Below, in pieces: positions 25,399 through 33,568 of a DNA stretch of 64,000 nt; position 1 is the stretch's first letter, and each line of letters begins with the position of its first letter. The stretch spans positions 880,072-944,071 of the forward strand of contig NZ_CP129104.1 in NCBI RefSeq assembly GCF_030406605.1, in the 5' to 3' direction. The stretch is from Curtobacterium sp. 458 (lineage in GTDB: Bacteria; Actinomycetota; Actinomycetes; Actinomycetales; Microbacteriaceae). The translations under genes and the position numbers were made by a program. The notes beneath the pieces were generated by a model. The model searched no databases and was not told the origin of the DNA. It saw only the letters and a program-made list of their open reading frames with translations.

Positions 25399-26727
25399 AT
25401 GGAACACGTGCTCATCTGTCTCACGGCGTCGCACCGCAACGCCAGCTTCGATCTCCTGGAGCGACTGAGCATCGGCGCACCGACCGCCGCGAGCCGTCTC
25501 GTGACCGACTCCGACGTGTTGGACGGAGCCGTCGTCCTCGCCACGTGCAACCGCTTCGAGGCCTACCTCGACATCGCGGGGGACGACCGTGACTCCGCCG
25601 TCTCGGCCACCGTCGACGCCGTCGCCACCGCCAGCGACCTCTCCCCGACCGAACTCCGCGACTCCGTCCGGGTGCTCGGCGGCAAGGACGTCGTGCAGCA
25701 CCTCTTCGCGGTGTCCAGCGGGCTCGAGTCCGTCGTCGTCGGGGAGACCGAGATCTCCGGACAGGTGCGTCGCTCCCTCGAGGACGCCCGCTCGAACGGC
25801 ACCACCACCTCGGACCTCGAGCGCCTCTTCCAAGAGGCCGCGCACACCTCCCGCGGCGTCAAGACCCGCACGCGCATCGGTGCCGCCGGACGGTCGCTCG
25901 TCCGCCTCGGCCTCCAGCTCGCGTCCTCCCGCGTGACCGACTGGGCGCAGACCCGCGTCCTCCTGATCGGCACCGGCAGCTACGCCGCGACGACCATCGC
26001 GGCGCTGCGCGACAAGGGCGCCGCGAACATCCAGGTGTTCTCGCCCTCTGGTCGTGCGTCCTGGTTCGCGGCGAAGCACGACCTCGTCGCCGCGCGTGAC
26101 CTCCGCCAGGCCATCGGGTCGAGCGACGTCGTCATCACCTGCACCTCGAGCGAGGTCCCGGTCGTCGCACCGGCGGACCTCGACGACGGCGTCCGTCGGA
26201 TCGTCATCGACCTCGGGCTCCCCCGCAACGTCGACCCCGCCGCGGCCGGTGTCGACGGCGTCGAGCTGCTCGACCTCGAGACCATCAGCATCCACGCGCC
26301 GATCAACGAGCTGAACGCCGAGTCCGAGGCCCGCGCGATGGTCGACGACGCCGTGTCGCGCTTCCGCGCACAGGCGCTCGAGCAGTCGACCACCCCCGCA
26401 CTCGTCGCCTTCCGCAAGCACGTGTTCGACATCCTCGACGACGAGATCGACCGGGCGAAGCGTCGCGACGGCGACCCCGAGTCCGTCGAGCAGACCGAGC
26501 GTGCCCTCCGCCACCTCGTGGGCGTGCTGCTGCACCGGCCCTCGGTCCGAGCACGGGAGCTCGGTCGCGCCGGTCGTGGCGAGGAGTTCGTCGGCGCGCT
26601 CGACGCGCTCTTCGGCGTGCAGCCCGCCCCCGAGACCGAGGTGCCGAGCCCGGTCGTGCCGCTCGCGGAGCGCACCGCGCCCGCCCGTGACGACGCGGAC
26701 CGCACCGACGAGGCGGACGCGAGCTGA
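25399..26727 (+). CDS. hemA: glutamyl-tRNA reductase
   Basis: 442 residues from ATG at 25399; a GTG three codons later (VLICLTASHRN) is equally usual in relatives. Reduces glutamyl-tRNA to glutamate-1-semialdehyde. The nucleophile is Cys50 in LATCNRFEAY, followed by FAVSSGLESVVVGETEI and the NADPH site VLLIGTGSYAATTIAALRDKG. The C-terminal dimerisation helix runs from about residue 310. The tail (EVPSPVVPLAERTAPARDD...) is low-complexity. Divergent from hemE. Confidence 0.95.
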   Translation: MEHVLICLTASHRNASFDLLERLSIGAPTAASRLVTDSDVLDGAVVLATCNRFEAYLDIAGDDRDSAVSATVDAVATASDLSPTELRDSVRVLGGKDVVQHLFAVSSGLESVVVGETEISGQVRRSLEDARSNGTTTSDLERLFQEAAHTSRGVKTRTRIGAAGRSLVRLGLQLASSRVTDWAQTRVLLIGTGSYAATTIAALRDKGAANIQVFSPSGRASWFAAKHDLVAARDLRQAIGSSDVVITCTSSEVPVVAPADLDDGVRRIVIDLGLPRNVDPAAAGVDGVELLDLETISIHAPINELNAESEARAMVDDAVSRFRAQALEQSTTPALVAFRKHVFDILDDEIDRAKRRDGDPESVEQTERALRHLVGVLLHRPSVRARELGRAGRGEEFVGALDALFGVQPAPETEVPSPVVPLAERTAPARDDADRTDEADAS

Positions 26728-26792
26728 GCCGCCCCACGCCCACGGCCGCCACGCCGCTCCGCAAGCTCCGCAGCGCGGCGGAACCGGGGCGC

Positions 26793-27221
26793 GTGGGCCC
26801 TCCGGCCGTCCCCACGCTGCGCGTGAGCGCGCTGCTCCTCGTGCGCGACCGGCGGGTCCTGATGGTACGTGCGCGGGGGCGCGACGTCCTCTACCTGCCC
26901 GGCGGCAAGGCCGAGCCGCGCGAGACCGACGTCGAGGCGGTGCTCCGCGAGGCGTACGAGGAGACCGGACTGCGCCTGACGGCACAGGACGTCGAGCCGT
27001 TCGGGACGGTCACGGAACCCGCGCACGGGCAGGCGCCCGGCACGATGGTCGCGATGGCGCTGTTCACGGTCCGGCCTGGAGGCACGCTCGACTCCGCCAC
27101 GCCCATCGCCTCGGCAGAGGTGGACGAGGTGGAGTGGGTCACCTCCGCGGACGCGGACCGGTGCCCGCCCGCCGGTGTCGAGACGCTCCGGCGGCTCGTC
27201 GCCGCGGACCTCGTCGACTGA
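26793..27221 (+). CDS. NUDIX hydrolase
   Basis: 142 residues from GTG at 26793. The Nudix box is complete: GGKAEPRETDVEAVLREAYEETGL (Gx5Ex7REUxEExG), split by residues ~41-63, giving the Mg2+-binding glutamates. Nudix enzymes cleave nucleoside diphosphates linked to another moiety; substrate unknown. 65 bases after hemA on the same strand. A start further upstream inside the 65-base gap is not supported by a canonical codon. Confidence 0.85.
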   Translation: MGPPAVPTLRVSALLLVRDRRVLMVRARGRDVLYLPGGKAEPRETDVEAVLREAYEETGLRLTAQDVEPFGTVTEPAHGQAPGTMVAMALFTVRPGGTLDSATPIASAEVDEVEWVTSADADRCPPAGVETLRRLVAADLVD

Positions 27222-27236
27222 CGGGCACGACCCGGG

Positions 27237-27509
27237 CTACTCGTCCTTGTCGGTGTAGTGGCCGACTCCCTCGGTGCCGGTCGGCTCCGGCTCGCCGGGG
27301 ATGTCGCTCTCGACGTACTCACCCTGCTCGCCGTCCGGCGTCGGACGACCCTCGCCCGGGATGTCGCTCGACACGAACTCCCCGACCGGCTCGGTGCTCG
27401 CGACGTGCTGCTCGCCCGGGATCTCGCTGTCGGTGAAGGCTCCGGCGCGGGGTTCGACGCCGTCCGCGCGACCCTCGTCGCCGCGTGCCTGCTCGTGCTT
27501 GTCCGTCAT
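27237..27509 (-). CDS. small acidic protein with internal repeats
   Basis: 90 residues, strongly acidic, no signal peptide and no membrane span. Four repeats of about 20 residues centre on G-x-[FY]-x-[DES]-SEIPGE-like cores: GAFTDSEIPGE, GEFVSSDIPGE, GEYVESDIPGE, and a truncated last GHYTDKDE. Probably disordered, with short linear motifs. ATG at 27509 (MTDKHEQ) was chosen over one eight codons upstream. Family not recognised; similar small proteins are seen in Microbacteriaceae. It converges with the Nudix gene, 15 bases apart. Confidence 0.65.
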   Translation of the reverse strand: MTDKHEQARGDEGRADGVEPRAGAFTDSEIPGEQHVASTEPVGEFVSSDIPGEGRPTPDGEQGEYVESDIPGEPEPTGTEGVGHYTDKDE

Positions 27510-27622
27510 GGCGGTCTCCGTCGTCCGTGGCACGGGCCCTCCCGTGCCGGTGACCGCGAGTGTGCTCGCGGAGGCTGGACACCGCCCGAGTCCGGGTCGC
27601 TCGACGGTGGTTGCGTGGGTCC

Positions 27623-28273
27623 ATGCAACGCAGCACCGTCCCCAGGGTCCTGTCCGTCGCCGTCGGGCTGATCGCCGTCGGCGTCCTCGCCGGGTGTGCC
27701 GGCGGAGGTGCGGCGACGCCGAGCGCCACGGCGACGGCCACCGAGACCGTGACGGCCACGCCGACGCCGTCCTCCACGCCGTCGTCGTCCGCGTCGGGGT
27801 CGTCGGGCACCGGGTCGTCGTCCGGCGGGGTCGCCCGGTGTGCCGCGTCGTCGTTGTCGCTCACCGAGCAGCCGGGCAGCGGCGGCGCCGCCGGGAGCAC
27901 GATCATCCACCTCGCGTTCACGAACACGGGTTCGTCGACGTGCACGCTGCAGGGCTGGCCGGGCGTCTCGTTCGTCGGTGGCGGCGACGGCCAGCAGATC
28001 GGTGCCGCGGCGTCCCTCGACCGCTCGTCGCCGCACCCGACCGTGACGCTCCGCCCCGGACAGGTCGCGGTCGCGCCGCTGAAGATCGGGCAGGCCGGCA
28101 ACTACTCCGCCGCGGACTGCTCCCCGGTGACGCCCGACGGCTACCGGGTCTACCCGCCCGGGTCGAAGACGTCGCTGTTCCTCAAGGACGAGGGGCGCCA
28201 GGCGTGCCGGTCGTCGGACGCGCCGCTGCTCAGCGTGCAGGCGCTCGTGCCGGAGGGTCAGGCGACCGACTGA
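27623..28273 (+). CDS. DUF4232 domain-containing lipoprotein
   Basis: 216 residues. The signal peptide (SVAVGLIAVGVLAGC) ends in a lipobox LAGC, so it is lipid-anchored outside the membrane. A Thr/Ser/Pro/Ala-rich linker (~40 residues) precedes the globular domain with CAASSLSLTEQ, FTNTGSSTCTLQGWPGVSFV and late cysteines in ADCSP and RQACR, the DUF4232 pattern with disulfides. Function of DUF4232 is unknown. ATG at 27623 puts the charged n-region in place. Confidence 0.88.
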   Translation: MQRSTVPRVLSVAVGLIAVGVLAGCAGGGAATPSATATATETVTATPTPSSTPSSSASGSSGTGSSSGGVARCAASSLSLTEQPGSGGAAGSTIIHLAFTNTGSSTCTLQGWPGVSFVGGGDGQQIGAAASLDRSSPHPTVTLRPGQVAVAPLKIGQAGNYSAADCSPVTPDGYRVYPPGSKTSLFLKDEGRQACRSSDAPLLSVQALVPEGQATD

Positions 28274-28292
28274 GGCCTGCCACGATGGGCGC

Positions 28293-28706
28293 ATGGTGAC
28301 CATCGCGACGGACGTGCCGACCTCGGACGAACTGATCGGCCTTTACACATCGGTCGGCTGGTCGGCCTACACCCGTGATCCCGACCTGCTCGAGGCCGCG
28401 GTGTCGGGTGCGCACCTCGTGGTGACCGCCCGCGTGGACGGCGTGCTGGTGGGGCTCGTGCGCACGGTGTCGGACGGGGCGACGATCGCGTACGTGCAGG
28501 ACGTCCTCGTGCGCCCCGAGCACCAGCGGACCGGGGTCGGCCGGGCGTTGCTCGCCGAGGTGCTCCGCCGGTACGACCACGTGCGCCAGACGGTGCTGCT
28601 CACCGACGCCGAACCCGGGCAGCGGGCGTTCTACGAGTCACTCGGGTTCGTCGAGGCGCACGACGTCGAGCCCGCTCCGCTGCGGTCGTTCGTGCTGCTG
28701 CGCTGA
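28293..28706 (+). CDS. GNAT family N-acetyltransferase
   Basis: 137 residues. The acetyl-CoA-binding segment is IAYVQDVLVRPEHQRTGVGRALLAEVLRR, with the V-x-x-x-x-R/Q-x-x-G-x-G/A pattern (RTGVGRALL). AFYESLGF near the C-terminus is also typical. Length is normal. Substrate unknown. 19 bases after the lipoprotein gene and ends just before a strong hairpin terminator. Confidence 0.88.
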   Translation: MVTIATDVPTSDELIGLYTSVGWSAYTRDPDLLEAAVSGAHLVVTARVDGVLVGLVRTVSDGATIAYVQDVLVRPEHQRTGVGRALLAEVLRRYDHVRQTVLLTDAEPGQRAFYESLGFVEAHDVEPAPLRSFVLLR

Positions 28707-28715
28707 ACACACGAG

Positions 28716-28746
28716 AGCGCCGCCCCCGTGGTCCGGGGGCGGCGCT
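28716..28746. terminator. hairpin terminator between convergent genes
   Basis: AGCGCCGCCCCCG and CGGGGGCGGCGCT form a 13-bp stem with a 5-base loop. It lies between the acetyltransferase (plus) and the secreted protein (minus), 10-22 bases from each stop. Confidence 0.75.
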
Positions 28747-28767
28747 GCTGCGTGGTGGTGCGGGGTG

Positions 28768-29448
28768 TTACTTGATCTTGGCGGTGATGGTCGCGGTGCC
28801 CACGAGCAGGCCGCGCTTGACCGCGTCGGTGCCGAACGTCTTGTTCAGCAGACCCGCGGCGTCCTCGGAGACGTGGACCGTGGTACCGGTCAGGATCGCG
28901 TTGTCGCCCTCGAGCTGCAGCGGCTTGAGGGTGCCGCCCCAGAGCTCGAACAGGTACGCGTTCGCCGCGGCGACCTTGCCGTTGACCAGCACGTCACCGT
29001 AGAGCTTGGACGACCCCGGGTTCACCACGAAGTTCTCCAGCGTCACCGTCGTGTCACCGGCCTTGAGCGTCAGCCCCGAGTCGTCGTGGTTGAGCAGCCC
29101 CTGCACGTACGGACGGTACGAGCCGTCCGGGTTCCAGTACGTCACCGAACCGGCCGTGATCGGGAACGACACCGACCCGTCCTCGAGCTTGGCGTTGCCC
29201 GACACCCCGGGGGTGAGCTTCAGCGCGGTCAGCGCGTCGGTGAAGCCCGAGTCGAGCTTCACCGCGGTCGTGCCACCGAGGACCTCGGGCACCGACGCGA
29301 CCGGCGCCGGGATCTTCGACGAGCTGGAGGAGACGGTGTGCACCGACGGGGTCGACGCGTTCGCGGCGCCGACACCGAACGCGGCGCCACCGAGGACGAG
29401 CGCGCCGGTCGTGGCGAGGGTGATCGTGGTCTTCAGGCTCTTGCGCAT
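28768..29448 (-). CDS. secreted protein of unrecognised family
   Basis: 226 residues. A clear Sec signal peptide (MRKSLKTTITLATTGALVLGG...) with likely cleavage after ANA at about residue 32. The mature part is beta-rich, with no cysteine, and includes GSVTYWNPDGSYRPYVQG and LENFVVNPGSSKLYGDVLVNG. The run L-x-N-x-V-x-N-P-x-x-x-x-L-Y-x-D-V recalls the HtaA haem-binding domain, but the match is too weak to assign. GC content is slightly below its neighbours. Alone between a terminator and a divergent phosphotransferase. Confidence 0.7.
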   Translation of the reverse strand: MRKSLKTTITLATTGALVLGGAAFGVGAANASTPSVHTVSSSSSKIPAPVASVPEVLGGTTAVKLDSGFTDALTALKLTPGVSGNAKLEDGSVSFPITAGSVTYWNPDGSYRPYVQGLLNHDDSGLTLKAGDTTVTLENFVVNPGSSKLYGDVLVNGKVAAANAYLFELWGGTLKPLQLEGDNAILTGTTVHVSEDAAGLLNKTFGTDAVKRGLLVGTATITAKIK

Positions 29449-29662
29449 GATGTTCTGTCCTTTGCTGTGTCGCGCTCGGCGCGGCGTTCGATGGCGCGCC
29501 GAACCGACCCGTCGACGGGTCGAGAACCAGCGATCTGCGGCTGGTGAGCGCTCCGGGTGGTTCCCGGTCTGTGCAGGGGATTCGACGCCCTGCCCGGAGT
29601 GGATTGGGACGACTTCTCGCCGTTACCGTTCCGTGACATCGGGCGCTCGCTACCCTTGCCCG

Positions 29663-30508
29663 GTGACCGCTACGAGCCAGCAGGAACGCGTCGTCGAGCA
29701 AGCCGTCGTCGACCGCGGCAGCGCACTGGTCGGACGGCCGCTGCACGCCGTGCGCGTACTCACCGGCGGACAGCACGCCCGCACCGTCCTGGCCGACGAC
29801 GGCGAGCAGCACGTCGTCGTACGGACCTTCCCACGCGGCGACGACGCCGTCCTCCGCGAGGCCGCGGTGCTCGCACGACTGGAGCCCCTCGGCGTCCTCG
29901 CGCCCCGCCTCCTCGCGCACGGCACCGTCGACGGGCTGCCGACCGTCGTCACCTCGGCCCTGCCCGGCTCCGTGCCGCCCGCCGACCTCGACCTCGGATC
30001 CGCCGCCGACCAGCTCGGCGCCGCACTCGCACGGGTGCACGAGCTCGATCCGACCGGGCTGCCCGACGACGGACGGGCACCGAAGCGCGTCGCGGGCCGT
30101 CTGGCCGGTGCTGCGCGCGCCGTCTGGCCGACGACCGACCAGGCTCGCGTGCTCACCCACGGCGACTTCTGGAGCGGGAACGCCGTGTGGCAGGACGACC
30201 GTCTCAGCGGGATCGTGGACTGGTCGGGTGCGATGTCGGCTCCTCGTGGCGTCGACGTGGCGTGGTGCCGACAGGACCTCGTGCTGCTGGGCTCGACCGA
30301 CGCCGCCGACCGGTTCCTCGCCGCGTACGAGCGCGCCGGCGGTGTGCGGGTCCTCGACGTGCACGCCTGGGACGTCCTGGCCGCGGCACGCGCCGACCCG
30401 TACGTGGAGACGTGGGCGCCCAACTACGCCGGGATCGGTCGGGAGGACATCACGGCGCGGGTCATCCGGCAGCGGTTCGACGCGTGGGTCCGGCGCCTCC
30501 TCGACTGA
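29663..30508 (+). CDS. aminoglycoside phosphotransferase-family protein
   Basis: 281 residues from GTG at 29663. The catalytic loop VLTHGDFWSGNAVW and the magnesium motif GIVDWSGAMSAP are the APH signature; VVVRTFPRGDDAVLREAAVLARL is the N-lobe lysine region. APH-fold enzymes phosphorylate small molecules such as choline, homoserine, macrolides or aminoglycosides; no specific substrate can be read. It stands alone, 11 bases before the convergent beta-lactamase-like gene. Confidence 0.87.
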   Translation: MTATSQQERVVEQAVVDRGSALVGRPLHAVRVLTGGQHARTVLADDGEQHVVVRTFPRGDDAVLREAAVLARLEPLGVLAPRLLAHGTVDGLPTVVTSALPGSVPPADLDLGSAADQLGAALARVHELDPTGLPDDGRAPKRVAGRLAGAARAVWPTTDQARVLTHGDFWSGNAVWQDDRLSGIVDWSGAMSAPRGVDVAWCRQDLVLLGSTDAADRFLAAYERAGGVRVLDVHAWDVLAAARADPYVETWAPNYAGIGREDITARVIRQRFDAWVRRLLD

Positions 30509-30519
30509 GACGGTGCCGG

Positions 30520-31479
30520 TCAGCGGCGAGCGGGCAGGTGCACGGCCTCGAGCACCTCGGTGCCCATCGTGCGCAGGGCATCCACGACCGCCAGTCGCCG
30601 CTGCAGGGTGGCGTCGTCGAACGTCACCGTGACCGCGTAGCTCACGGAGGACGCCGGACCGCGGAGGATCCCCGCCTCGGCACGGACCCCGAGCGACGAA
30701 CCCGTGATCGACACGACCTGCAACCCGTGGTCGAGCGACCGGTGGGCCAGCGGGTCGAGCGCGAAGGAGCCCGCCACGAGGGAGAGGTCGCTCGACAGGG
30801 AGAGCCACCCGAGCACCCGGTTCGAGACGGCCTCGTCGACGACCTCCCCGAGTGCCAGCCCGCGGAAGAGCCAGCTCAGCTCCCCGGTCGCCGCCACCGA
30901 GGCATCAGGAGCGTCGTCCGGGCCCCGGCGGTCCCGGATGCGGTCGATGAGGGCCGTCCGCTCGATGCCGAGCGACTCGGCGCGCTCGCGGACGGCGTCG
31001 ATGCCGACGGTCGAGAGCAGGGCGTTCATGGCCCAGGCGTCCGCGGCGGCGCCGACCAGGGTCGCGAGGTCCGACACCTGCATGGTGGACTCCTGCAGGA
31101 ACTGCCACAGGCCGGCGCCCGTCGCGGTGTCCCGGGCCATCCGCTGCAGGCGGTCGCCGTGCAGACCACCGTCCTCGAGCAGTGCAGCGACCTCGATGAG
31201 CAGCAGCACCCGCCCGAGGCTCGCGACCGGTTGGACCAAGGTGTCGTCGACCGCGAGCAGCGCCTTGCCGGTCGACGTGTCGATGACGGAGGCACTGACC
31301 CCCGCACCGTCCCTCGCCAACGCACCGAGTGCCTCCAGGGTGGCTCCGAAGCGCTCGTCGGCACCGCCACGGTGCCGGCCGTGCGCACGGCCGCCGCTGC
31401 CGCCGCGCGATCGGTCGCCGTCGCCGGCCGACCCCTGACGGCGTCGCCGGGACGGCAGAGCCGCGTCCGGCTCGACCAT
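30520..31479 (-). CDS. beta-lactamase-like serine hydrolase homologue with degenerate active site
   Basis: 319 residues from ATG at 31479, sharing one base with the M13 peptidase stop (TGATG). After a ~40-residue basic, disordered start, the class A beta-lactamase / DUF-serine-hydrolase fold begins (VSASVIDTSTGKALLAVDD). The SxxK motif reads S87-L-G-R90, the SDN triad position reads A-D-A (146-148), and the KTG position reads ITG. So all three catalytic motifs are altered, suggesting a non-catalytic protein. It is co-transcribed with the peptidase. A true hydrolase with an unusual motif set is less likely. Confidence 0.7.
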   Translation of the reverse strand: MVEPDAALPSRRRRQGSAGDGDRSRGGSGGRAHGRHRGGADERFGATLEALGALARDGAGVSASVIDTSTGKALLAVDDTLVQPVASLGRVLLLIEVAALLEDGGLHGDRLQRMARDTATGAGLWQFLQESTMQVSDLATLVGAAADAWAMNALLSTVGIDAVRERAESLGIERTALIDRIRDRRGPDDAPDASVAATGELSWLFRGLALGEVVDEAVSNRVLGWLSLSSDLSLVAGSFALDPLAHRSLDHGLQVVSITGSSLGVRAEAGILRGPASSVSYAVTVTFDDATLQRRLAVVDALRTMGTEVLEAVHLPARR

Positions 31480-33443
31480 CACCAGATGGCGACGCGCTCG
31501 GCCGGGTCGAGGTACATCGAGTCGCCCTCCGTCACGCCGAACGTGTCGTAGAAGCCGTCGATGTTGCGCACGACCTGGTTGCACCGGAACTCGTTCGGGG
31601 AGTGCGGGTCGATGCTGAGCAGGCGCGCGGCCTCCTCCGGACGGATCGCCATCCTCCAGGCCTGCGCCCAGCTGAGGAAGAAGCGCTCTGCGCCGCTGAG
31701 CCCGTCGACCACCGGCGGCTCCTGACCGTCGAGGGACAGCAGGTACGCCTTCCACGCGATCGAGAGGCCACCGAGATCGCCGATGTTCTCACCGATCGTC
31801 AGCGCGCCGTTGACGTGACCGTCGGGGACCTCGGTCGGGACGAGGGCGTCGTACTGCGCGATGAGGGCCTTCGTGCGCTCCTCGAACGCGGCGCGGTCGG
31901 CCTCGGTCCACCAGTTCTGCAGGCGACCGTCGCCGTCGTACTGCGACCCCTGGTCGTCGAAGCCGTGACCGATCTCGTGGCCGATCACGGCGCCGATCGC
32001 GCCGTAGTTCGCGGCGGGGTCGCGTCCGGCGTCGAAGAACGGGAACTGCAGGATCGCGGCGGGGAACACGATCTCGTTGAAGCCGGGGTTGTAGTACGCG
32101 TTGATCGTCTGCGGGGTCATGAACCACTCGTCGCGGTCGATCGGCTTGCCGATCTTGCCGAGCTCACGGTCGACCTGGAAGCTCGCGACGGCGCGGACGT
32201 TGCCGATGAGGTCGTCGGCGGAGACCTGCAGCGCCGAGTAGTCGCGCCACTTCACCGGGTAGCCGATCTTCGGCGTGAACTTGTCGAGCTTGTCGAGGGC
32301 CCGCGCGCGGGTCTCGTCGGTCATCCAGTCGAGACCCGTGATGCTCTGGCGGTAGGCCTCGACGAGGTTCGCGACGAGCTCGTCCATCTCGGCCTTGGAG
32401 GTCTCGTCGAAGTGCTCCTGCACGTAGATGCGACCGATCGCCTCGCCCATGGCGCCCTCGACCAGGGAGACGCCGCGCTTCCACCGCTCGCGCTGCTTGG
32501 GCGCTCCGGTCAGTGCGGTGCCGTAGAACGAGAAGTTCGTCGCGGAGAACGCGCTCGTCAGGTAGGCCGCCGAGCCGCGGACGACCTGCCAGCGGAGCCA
32601 GTCCTTCCACGCTGCGAGCGGCTCGGTGCGCAGCAGTCGCGCGAGCCCGGTGATGAACGACGGCTCGCGGACGACGACGGTCTCGAAGGCACCGGCCGGG
32701 GCGTCGATGGCCTCCCACCACTGCCGCAGGTCGATGCCCTCGGCGAGCGCCGCGACCTCGGCCCACGGAAGCTTGTTGTAGGTCTTCTGGCTGTCGCGCG
32801 TGGTGACGTTGTCCCAGTGCTCGGCGGCGAGGGCGGTCTCCAGCCCGATGACGTTGTCGCTGCGGTCGCCCGCGTCGTCGAAGCCGGCGAGCGGGAACAT
32901 CGCGGCGACGAACTCGCGGTACTTGGTGCGGATGTCGGCGAAGCGGTCCTCACGGTAGTACGACTCGTCGGGCAGACCGAGGCCGCTCTGCTCGAGGAAC
33001 ACCACGTACGAATCGGGGTCGCCCGGGTCGTTGTCGACGAAGAGCTGGAGGAAGCTCGGCAGGCCGAGGCGCTCGAAACGACCGACCATGCGGACGAGGT
33101 CCTCGACGGAGTCGACCGTGTCGACCTCGGCGAGCAAGGGCTCGATCGGGCCGGTGCCCAGCTCCTCGAGGCGCGTCTCGTCGACGAACGCCGTGTAGAG
33201 GTCGCCGACCTTGCGCTCCTCCGTGCCCGGGGCTGCCTGCTGGGAGCGCTCGACGATCTCGCGGACGGCGAGCTCAGCCGCCTCGGCGAGGACGGTGAAC
33301 GACCCGTACCGCGCCTTGTCGTCGGGGATCGGGGTGGCGGCGACCCATGTGCCGTTGACGTGCCGGTAGAGGTCGTCCTGTGGGCGCACACCGGCGTCGA
33401 GCTCGTCGGTGTGGATGCCGGAGGTGCTTGCGACGTCGGTCAT
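31479..33443 (-). CDS. M13 family metallopeptidase (neprilysin/PepO-like)
   Basis: 654 residues. Zinc site His489-Glu-x-x-His493 in GHEIGHGFDDQG, and the third ligand Glu in ENIGDLGGLSIA (ExxxD). The N-terminal PQDDLYRHVNGTW is the standard M13 opening. No signal peptide, so it is a cytoplasmic oligopeptidase, as in other bacterial PepO forms. GFNEIVFPAAILQ is also family typical. ATG at 33443 was preferred over one six codons upstream. The downstream beta-lactamase-like gene is translationally coupled. Confidence 0.94.
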   Translation of the reverse strand: MTDVASTSGIHTDELDAGVRPQDDLYRHVNGTWVAATPIPDDKARYGSFTVLAEAAELAVREIVERSQQAAPGTEERKVGDLYTAFVDETRLEELGTGPIEPLLAEVDTVDSVEDLVRMVGRFERLGLPSFLQLFVDNDPGDPDSYVVFLEQSGLGLPDESYYREDRFADIRTKYREFVAAMFPLAGFDDAGDRSDNVIGLETALAAEHWDNVTTRDSQKTYNKLPWAEVAALAEGIDLRQWWEAIDAPAGAFETVVVREPSFITGLARLLRTEPLAAWKDWLRWQVVRGSAAYLTSAFSATNFSFYGTALTGAPKQRERWKRGVSLVEGAMGEAIGRIYVQEHFDETSKAEMDELVANLVEAYRQSITGLDWMTDETRARALDKLDKFTPKIGYPVKWRDYSALQVSADDLIGNVRAVASFQVDRELGKIGKPIDRDEWFMTPQTINAYYNPGFNEIVFPAAILQFPFFDAGRDPAANYGAIGAVIGHEIGHGFDDQGSQYDGDGRLQNWWTEADRAAFEERTKALIAQYDALVPTEVPDGHVNGALTIGENIGDLGGLSIAWKAYLLSLDGQEPPVVDGLSGAERFFLSWAQAWRMAIRPEEAARLLSIDPHSPNEFRCNQVVRNIDGFYDTFGVTEGDSMYLDPAERVAIW

Positions 33444-33568
33444 GCCGTCCACGATAGCCACCGTTGCCCTGTGCGCGGGCGGCCAGCCCGAGCGGTCACC
33501 AGCGGCACTCGTCCACAGATCGGTTCGGTCCTCGTCACGGGCCTCGCGGTGCCACTACCGTTTCCCGC

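Noticed and set aside
29663..30508. An aminoglycoside resistance gene
   Set aside because: The APH fold is shared by many metabolic kinases; nothing in the sequence points to drug binding or transfer.
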